Assembly: GCA_000708835.1 (NCBI GenBank)
Contig: DF237185.1
Coordinates: 71,569-135,568, forward strand
DNA length: 64,000 nucleotides
Direction of reading: 5' to 3'
From: Klebsormidium nitens
Taxonomy: Eukaryota > Streptophyta > Klebsormidiophyceae > Klebsormidiales > Klebsormidiaceae
Part shown: in pieces, positions 57,401 to 64,000 of the stretch
How positions within the stretch are numbered: position 1 is the first letter of the stretch
How the letters are laid out: each line of letters begins with the position of its first letter
The notes under the pieces: generated by a model
The model's input: only the letters and a program-made list of their open reading frames with translations
Database searches by the model: none
What the model was told of the DNA's origin: nothing
Program-made: the position numbers and the translations under genes

Positions 57401-60400
57401 CGCCAATCATGATACCGGCGACGGAGGCCGGCATGTGGAGCAGAACGGCGTAGTCGTCGGACGTCGGGACCTGCGAAGCAGGACAGAAGACGGCGTCCGA
57501 GAGTGAAACAAAAGGCACCAAAAGAGAGCGTTCATGTGAGTGATATCGGACTAATTTTATCAAACGCGCAACATTTTGTGTATGGAAAAGAGGGCGGAAC
57601 GTTTTAGAGACGGACGTCGACAAAAGGACTAAATAGTGCCCGCTGGCTCGCGGACGTGGTAAGAGTCGGCCTCCTCCCACATTGACAACGCTCAGCATCC
57701 AACCTCCGAGATTGGCGCTTCGAGTTCTGGTGTTAACGACCGGCTCACGGGGAGTTGGAAGCATCCGAAAACCCGTAACTTCCCACTGGGTGAGTGCCTG
57801 AGGATTCGTTGAAATCATTCTTGCGGTCTTTTCGGTCCTACAAGTCCGTTGCAAATCATCCCGCCTTGCAATAATAAACTCCTGACCGTCTAGAAAGAAA
57901 GGTGTCGCGAGGTTTGCGGTCTTACGATGATGTAATAGTTGACCATGTAGAAGAAGGTGCACGCCAGGTTGATGTACAGGCTCGGCACGTGGAACCGCTC
58001 CGCCTCCTCTTCTGGCGTCAGGTCCACGTCACGGTGCTGCAACAAGATGACGTCACGGTTTGAAACGTACCCGACATTGTTAAATTCTCAGATATGCATC
58101 TCCACGTTCAACTCAAGAAGGACCCATGGTAATATAGCTGGTACCTCGCAATCATATTCCTGCTTTGAGCTGTAATTGGCAGCTGCTTTAACACTTGACC
58201 CACCCGGACTGCTGGTACGAGGAATGCCAGGGGGTCCTTGCGGCCGGTTCCAAAAGGTGGGGTACCGAAAAAGAATCCCCCCGCCATGAACCACTGAAAG
58301 TGCAAGACCTCTGCCAGCTGTTTCTGCTCAATCTTGGCTCTCCCGTTTCGAACCAACAGACAATCGAGTACAAGGCAGAGGCCATGAAAATTTTGGCGCA
58401 TACCTGCATGGGCGTCTCCAGGTCGATGAGAAGCCCCACCGCCGTGAACCGCTGGAAATTCCAGAGTTCCGCCAGCTGTTCCCGCTCTTCTTGGATCTCC
58501 CGCAACACCGGCTCGTCCTCCGATGGGGGTGCCAGAGTTGCGCGGCGGAAGAGCGCGAAGGAGGTCGTACGATGGGGCATCAGCTGCTGTGTCCGGAGCT
58601 CTTCGAGGTTGCGGGTCATCGCGCCAACCAGTGCGCCGACGCCCTGACAAAGACGAGTTTGATAAAGGAGGGTTAGTTGCTGGGTTGAGTGAGGGTAATG
58701 GAAGGGTTAAGATGATGGGGGCACGGAAGGGCGCAGAGGAGGTGGTGCAATGAGGCATCAGCTGCTGTGTCCGGAGCTCTTCGAGGTTGCGGGTCATTGC
58801 GCCAACCAGTGCGCCGACGCCCTGATAGTGAGAAGGTGAAGGGAGGGTTAAGAGGAGATCAGCAATGGGGTTAAGATGATGTGTGCACGGAAGAGCGCGA
58901 AGGAGGTCGTACGATGCAGCATCAGTTGCTGGGTTCGAAGCTCCTCGAGGTTGCGGGTCATTGCGCCAACGAATGCGCCGACGCCCTGATGATGAGAAGG
59001 TGAAGGGAGGGTTAAGAGGAAGTCAACAAAGGGGTTAAGATGATGTGTGCACGGAAGAGGGAAGATGCAAAGGAAGTGGTGCAATCAGGCATCAGTCAAC
59101 CAGTGCGCCGACGCCCTGGCAAAGACGACGTCATTGAAGGAGCATTAATAGCTGAGTTAAGTGAAGGTCGTGGAAGGGTTATGATGGGTGCACGATGAGC
59201 GCGAAAGGAGTAGTGGGGTGAGGCATCCGCTGCTTTGTGCAAAGTTCTTCACGGTGGCGGGTTATCGCGCCAACCAGTGCCCCAACGCCCTGGGAGAGGA
59301 GGTGAAGGGAGGCTTGAGTGGAGGTAACAAAAAGAGGTTAAGATGATGGGTGCAGAAAAGGCGCATACGAGGTCGTTTGATGAGGCAAGATCCTCGAGGT
59401 TGCAGTTAATGGCGCCAACCAATGCGCTGACGCCCTGAAAGAGGTGATGGGAACAAGGAGGAAAAGGGGTTCTGGAAAAGGACTACATGACGGGTTGAGA
59501 CAGTGAAAGGTTGACAATATGAAGGTTTAGGAGAGCGCAAGGAAGTCATGCGGTGGGATACTAGCCGGCTGTGTGCAAAGTTCCTCGAGTTGCGTATTCT
59601 TGCGGTGGCCGAAGCCCTGAAAAAGACGAGGCCGGCGCTCTAAACCGCGACTGTTCTCTTCTACAGCCAAAAAACCTCAAATGAATCCGACCTATATTCC
59701 GCCAGTTGCGGACGAAGCACTTAAACCGGGTACGGGGCACTTGAAACAAGGGGTATTCACACCCACCGTGGTACGGAACAGCTGCTGGAGCTGTGAATAC
59801 GGCCCCTGGCCCCGGGACGCGACGTACTGCTCCATGACGCGCACGCCCAGGTTCTTCTCGAACTTCTTGATGATCTTGCGCAGGCCCGTCAGGTTCAGCT
59901 TCACGAACCTGAGCAGCCGCAGCAGCTCGTAACCCACCTGAGGTTTAAAAGATTAATTGTCAAACAGTGGATTTCAGCCTTTAGGAAAGAAGAAGAACTT
60001 GTGGGGCTAAGGTCTCAAACATTTGGTCGTTCTGGGTTCTCTTGATGATCTTGCGCAAGCCCGTCAGGTTCAGCTTCACGAATCTGAGTAGCCGCAACAG
60101 CTCGTAACCGACCTGTTCAACAATATAAAGCAAGCAATTTTAGCGAAACAATAGAATATAAAGGATTGGGTATTGAAAGCTGGTTAAACCCTTCGAAAAT
60201 CTTATGATGGCCTCTCCGGTTGACATGAGAAGGCGCAACAACTCGTAACCCACCTTGAGTTTCAAAGAGTATGTCTCCTAACAACAGACTAGGTAGCTTT
60301 CTAAAAAGGAACTGAAGGAAAAGAAGCTTTCTCTCGTGTCCCATCATTTTTGAGATTCTTGATGATCTTGCGCAGGCCAGTCACATTCAGCTTGACGAAC

Positions 60401-63400
60401 CGGAGCCGTCGCAACAGCTCGTAACCGATCTGTTTTAGGCAAGGATTACTATGATCACACAACTAAGAAGAGTTCTAAGGGCACCGGAATCAATCTTATA
60501 CGAAAAAATGCAAGCCCGTCAGGTTCAGCTCCACTTGACACAAGAGAAAAGATGGCGCAAACGCAAACTGACCAAGTCCAAGAAAACGATACTTCCCTCC
60601 GCAGGCGTCACGAAGCAGTTGGAAACGTCTAGAAGGTGTGAACGAATGAGATTGAGCACGCCTCTTGTATTCAACTTTACATACTCGAACGTTGCAGCAC
60701 TTCGTCATCGAACCCAGACAGAACAACATCAGCCGTATCGTTCAGATTTAGGGTTCGATAAACTTCCAACAATTATTGAGAGTCTCGGTGACGTCTCTCG
60801 AGATCTCAGTAATCTTGCCCAAGCCGTACATCAGGCATTCAGAGACTATGCGGCAGCAACGGCCCGTGACTAACTTCAAAGCTATCAAGACTACCATAAA
60901 GACCTCTTTGTAAAGGTCGTAGTCAAGAGGTAGATTCTCCTGATCAAATCCTTGGGTGATCTGCTGCGAGCTCCAGGTCAAACTGGCACAAATGGCAACA
61001 CTTGTAGGTGGCCCGCTTACATGCAGGACAACATAAACAGGCACCCGTAACGAGCGACAACGGGAGAAAAACAATGTACGAGAAAATGGAAAACGTCCAT
61101 CCGGCGTGTCGAATGCACTAGGATTTTTGGACGACCATCGTCTTCAGAGGCGGCCGACCTTGTTCGCCAAACTTGTTCGCTTGATCAACCAGATTGCCTG
61201 GCGGATAAGATGACAATACCGCAAGGATCTGTTCGTCTACAAGACCGAGCAATGTGTCGCCAGAAGTGGCATCACACCTTCACAGAATCTTCAACATTTG
61301 TGAGTACGGCTGGCACTCACGTGGCGGTAGTCGTCCATCAGACCCGCGACCTGGGCCATGTCGTTCTTTTTGAAAGTCGTCTCCTTCGTGTGCTGTAGTT
61401 CGATCAGGTGCTCCGCCAGCTGGCCCTGCTCTTGGATGAAAAAGAGGACCACCTTCTCCACCTATACGAGAAGCAAATCTGCTGGTCACACTTTTTGTGT
61501 CGTCCCATGGTAGTTCTGCTTCTGAAAGTCTCTCATTTAAGAGGTCCCACGCTGATTCTGCTTCTGTAAGTCTCTGAATTCAGCCGTTGTTCCAGAAATT
61601 TCGTGCAGGGGAACTCGAACCTGCTGGATGACGAAGAAGACCACATTCTTCACCTGGGTTGCAGGAGAAGGAAAGCCTTGATTGACGTTTTTGTCGCCCG
61701 AAAACACATCTGCTAAGTGTGGATCTTCTATATTGAAAACAAGCCTTTGTCGAAGTAGAGAGAGCATGTTCGCAGAAAGAATTGGGAAACGTGTATTTCC
61801 TTTTCTCAGAGGGGATTGAAAGACAACGAATCGGAAGGATACTTGTTTCTGACATGCTCCGGTCACGTCCTTAAACGTGCTTATGACGTGAGCAAGAGGT
61901 GCCAGAGTCAGAACGTATCAACTTACAAAAGCACGCAGCTGGTGGTCAAGCGACTCGGCAAAGTTCCAAACCAGCTCAGCCATGCCACTGTCAGCGTCTC
62001 CGGATCTAGAACTGATGAGTTTTATAGTGACGAGAGAAGCGCCACAAACACATGGGCAACAACAGAAAGGGGCAATCAACACCGCCGACGAGATGAGCTT
62101 GCCTGGTAGTCAAGCGATTCCGCAAACTCGCGGATCAGCTCTGCCATCTCATCCTCGGTGGCGGTGATACGCCGTGGCCGGAACTCCTTGATCTTCTTCT
62201 TCAAGGTCTTGTAGTCAATGTAATGACTGCAAAGAAACATCGTCAAAAAGTGGGCCCAAGTTGCTTTTAGTCGGCTTGATCTGCAACCATCTTCCTCTTT
62301 CCGCGCTTCTGGTCGATGTAATGACTGCAAAGAACCATCGTCAAATGTGGGCCCGAGTTGCTTATAGTCAGATCGATTTGACAAAACGCTTCCTTTTAAA
62401 ATTGAAGTATATCAACAAATGGGTGTGACCAGAGCCATGAAAAGCCAGACGGTTGTATGGAACAGAGTCTTGTAGACCTCAATCGGTTCTGTAGGACAAG
62501 TCAAGTGTGTAAGGGTACCGTCAATTTGAGTTGCCAGCCAAATCAGTATTTTGTTGAAGGAGGGAGGTACGGGGCTAGGAACTTGATATGCTGAGGCAAG
62601 GTGGGAGGGAAGGGGAGGTTGAGGCCATTAGCTGGGGCACTTAAGACTTTTTAAGATAGGAGCCTGAAGGGTACCCCGGTACCACTACAAACTGACGGTA
62701 CCCTAAGACTACTATTCAACATCAGCAATGCCGCAAACAACAGATTCGCAAGGACAAATCTTTTCTATACCTTCAGAATAACTACTATCTAAGTAAAAGA
62801 CCAGGACTAATTTGATCACAGATGATTCATGAACGTGGTTCAGAATCTGTGAACTATCAAGGTTGCCACTTACGGACCGATGCTGGGCTATGTCGATCAG
62901 AGCCAGTCACTTGGCGAAACATCCAAAGTGGTCATTGCGGTCATTGACCAGACGGAGCATTGCTTAGCTTTTAGTCCATCCTTCACAAGGGCTGACAAGA
63001 TTGTTCGAAGGTGTTAAAAGGCCCAGGGTATGGAAGCGACAAACAACCTGGTTCCATGTCAAAATTGAGGCGCCAAAGCAGTCACTTGCCGGCCGCTCCT
63101 GAGCAGCAAAGTTCACCAAAACTTTCTAACGTCACATGTGTTGACCGGAGTGATTGAATGCAAAAGCAGACATGGATTGGGGCGCGCAGCATGCGGCATT
63201 GAGGGACACATCAAGACACCAATACTGGTCAGTTGTACTTGGCTGTCGCTCCTGGACCTCACCGGGGGGTGCTTATTACATTTTGTATGAGAAACTACAA
63301 GCGACAAATTTCTGATGCCCCCACATGGATTCAACGAAACCAAGTATCACCCGAAAGTTTCACCCCGCAAGCGGCGCACTCGTGAAAAGATAAGAAGTGT

Positions 63401-63656
63401 TGCGACGCTTGAAGGCCAATCCTTTCCCCTTCTTTCCACTCCTTTTGAACACCCCTCCCAAACCTTCATCATACCCACATAGACACTGCAACGGACAAGG
63501 GTTTAGAAATAGGTATCTCTACAAGCTCTGACGATGAAGTCGAAAGCAGGCCAAACTGGTAAGCTGCGAGTGACAGAGAGGTTGAAGCGTATCAGCAGCT
63601 CACTTCTCCCATCCTGGCACTCTCTGAGCCACCAACTGATGGCCGAACTGCACCAT
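51487..63656 (-). CDS. PHT5: SPX-MFS vacuolar phosphate transporter (VPT/PHT5 type)
   Basis: Fifteen exons, all in phase: 63656-63604, 62226-62103, 61461-61321, 60939-60904, 59937-59767, 58643-58404, 58036-57926, 57470-57361, 57117-56978, 56061-55997, 55616-55419, 54323-54111, 52783-52593, 52268-52129 and 51734-51487; about 726 residues. The N-terminal SPX domain starts MVQFGHQLVAQRVPGW and has the inositol-pyrophosphate-binding basic patches YKTLKKKIKEF and RFVKLNLTGLRKIIKKFEK. The MFS part follows: INLACTFFYMVNYYIIVPTS, YSAWSNRSYREPLIVS, GGARAINRRYIADWVP, AAFVSASAFGMAAGPAMAG, a variable cytosolic loop (exon 12), then VTLLVYFMLKFATEVLISES, LGLTVLPVNYLIGSF and SKGTYNCGLLSTEAGTLAR. This is the plant family that loads phosphate into the vacuole, with SPX sensing phosphate status. 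Intron 2 uses a GC-AG donor (CCAG/GCAAG). Many introns carry exon-edge copies. Confidence 0.96.
52340..52500 (-). repeat. Decayed copies of exon 14 5' edge (SPX-MFS)
   Basis: Plus-strand blocks near 52422-52480 (TTATCACCTCGGTCCACAGAG...CTGCAC) and 52347-52380 (AAGCCTGCACAGCGGGGTCA) resemble the start of exon 14 and its acceptor at 52235-52290. The true exon starts at 52268. Confidence 0.75.
52870..53590 (-). repeat. Five copies of exon 13 5' edge (SPX-MFS)
   Basis: Plus-strand copies end in AGTAGACGAGCAAAGTCACCTGG or a variant near 52925, 53100, 53265 (very decayed), 53431 and 53580. The copy at 53025-53101 keeps the acceptor and 25 codons (starting VTLLVYFMLKFATEV) with only synonymous changes before a stop. 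The copy at 53350-53432 is nearly as good. The real exon starts at 52783. Confidence 0.9.
53795..53825 (-). repeat. Copy of exon 12 3' edge (SPX-MFS)
   Basis: ACGGGCGTGTTCATCTCCCA on the plus strand repeats the end of exon 12 (ACGGGCGAGTTCATCTCCCG at 54115-54134), downstream of it in the intron. Confidence 0.65.
54460..54930 (-). repeat. Copies of exon 12 5' edge (SPX-MFS), graded decay
   Basis: Near 54470-54580 a good copy (GGCAATAGCAGGGGCCGCTT, CGGTGAGATTGGCGGAA, GGGGGTCACTGTGGGATC). Near 54685-54765 a poorer one. Near 54895-54930 a trace. Quality falls with distance from the true exon start at 54323. Confidence 0.75.
58255..58345 (-). repeat. Copy of exon 6 3' edge (SPX-MFS)
   Basis: The block CCATGAACCACTGAAAGTGC...CTGCCAGCTGTTTCTGCTC on the plus strand parallels 58440-58500 in exon 6. 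It lies downstream of the exon in transcript order. Confidence 0.8.
58740..59625 (-). repeat. Six copies of exon 6 5' edge (SPX-MFS) with a decay gradient
   Basis: Copies lie near 58741-58826, 58905-58990, 59090-59122, 59220-59296, 59388-59440 and 59565-59622. The first two keep the acceptor and coding sense GVGALVGAMTRNLEELRTQQ (or GVGAFVGAM...). The later ones progressively lose length and identity. The true exon starts at 58643. Confidence 0.9.
60030..60540 (-). repeat. Three or four copies of exon 5 5' edge (SPX-MFS)
   Basis: The copy at 60040-60116 keeps an acceptor and 24 codons with five changes, all synonymous. The copy at 60355-60433 has nine changes, six synonymous. A trace lies at 60220-60256, and a core fragment at 60509-60535. 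The true exon starts at 59937. Confidence 0.9.
61580..61662 (-). repeat. Decayed copy of exon 3 5' edge (SPX-MFS)
   Basis: On the minus strand it reads an acceptor CAACCCAG followed by a VKNVVFFVIQQ-like peptide, parallel to VEKVVLFFIQE in the true exon starting at 61461. Confidence 0.75.
61940..62010 (-). repeat. Decayed copy of exon 2 3' edge (SPX-MFS)
   Basis: GGTGGTCAAGCGACTCGGCA and the following CAGCTCAGCCATGCC block on the plus strand parallel 62105-62160, the end of exon 2 with its GC-type donor. Confidence 0.75.
62285..62390 (-). repeat. Copy of the intron 1/exon 2 junction (SPX-MFS)
   Basis: GATGTAATGACTGCAAAGAA and the following CATCGTCAAA...GTGGGCCC...AGTTGCTT.TAGTC block repeat 62217-62282, which spans the true acceptor of exon 2 at 62227. 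Confidence 0.85.
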
Positions 63657-64000
63657 GGCGGCACCGCGCTGCACAAACCGGCAGAGCTATCACATACAAA
63701 ACAACGTCACCGCCCCAGGACGCTGCAGCTAATCTGATCTGGTTCTGCTTCGTTTTTCCTTTCTCCTCCCTCCCCCAAGGTTGTTATCCGCTGCCACCTT
63801 CGCATGCAGTCCTCCGATTTTAAGCTGACTTTGTCTGTAGCTACACTTCAACAAGTTGAACTTCAAGTTCAAGTTCCAACTACTTCAAGGCTCAAGCTGC
63901 TTGCTGCCTCCCAAAACCAGGCTACAACGTCAAGGCTAGGTAGGTACCTCAGGTACCTGGACTCCTGGAGGCTGGCTATCTACCTAGCTCTGTCAGACTG
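63657..64000. other. Upstream flank of the SPX-MFS gene
   Basis: Presumed promoter and leader on the minus strand. Contains simple repeats (AAGTTGAACTTCAAGTTCAA near 63852 and AGGTACCT duplications near 63940). No other gene seen. Confidence 0.4.

Overview
The window is intron-rich eukaryotic nuclear DNA, most likely from a green plant-lineage (streptophyte) alga of the Klebsormidium kind. The reasons are a plant-type chloroplast Hcf106/TatB with a transit peptide, a plant-type SPX-MFS (VPT/PHT5) vacuolar phosphate transporter, a plant-type mitochondrial ribosomal protein L17, a plant OB-fold protein of the At4g28440 type and a HAK/KUP potassium transporter. The species is an inference. A run of N (about 400 bases from 25747) interrupts the potassium transporter gene.

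Layout. 1-183: last exon of a DPY-30 protein (+). 1614-2597: single-exon ankyrin-repeat protein (-). 3828-6041: 737-residue low-complexity protein with a possible N-terminal targeting region (-). 7449-8790: tentative small unrecognised gene (+). 9308-13401: C2-domain protein with a C-terminal membrane anchor, 5' end not found (+). 14304-17112: Crinkler/FunK1-type kinase (-). 17406-17479: tRNA-Arg(ACG) (+). 18649-22783: HCF106 (+). 24905-37210: HAK/KUP K+ transporter (-). 40917-45143: mitochondrial bL17 (-). 45774-46427: a TTAA-flanked inverted-repeat element. 46998-50114: OB-fold protein (+). 51487-63656: SPX-MFS phosphate transporter, 15 exons (-). These are independent eukaryotic genes and there is no operon logic. 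Exon models were built by hand from splice signals, reading phase and family conservation; every listed junction in HCF106, bL17, the OB gene, the kinase and the SPX-MFS gene keeps phase.

The most striking structure is not a gene. Across HCF106, KUP, the OB gene and above all the SPX-MFS gene, introns carry tandem, progressively decayed copies of the edge of the neighbouring exon together with its splice site. Copies of the 5' edge of an exon lie upstream of it and copies of the 3' edge lie downstream. Up to six copies occur per junction, and several differ from the true exon only at synonymous positions. This looks like intron growth by junction-spanning tandem duplication, with some copies possibly once, or still, used as exons.
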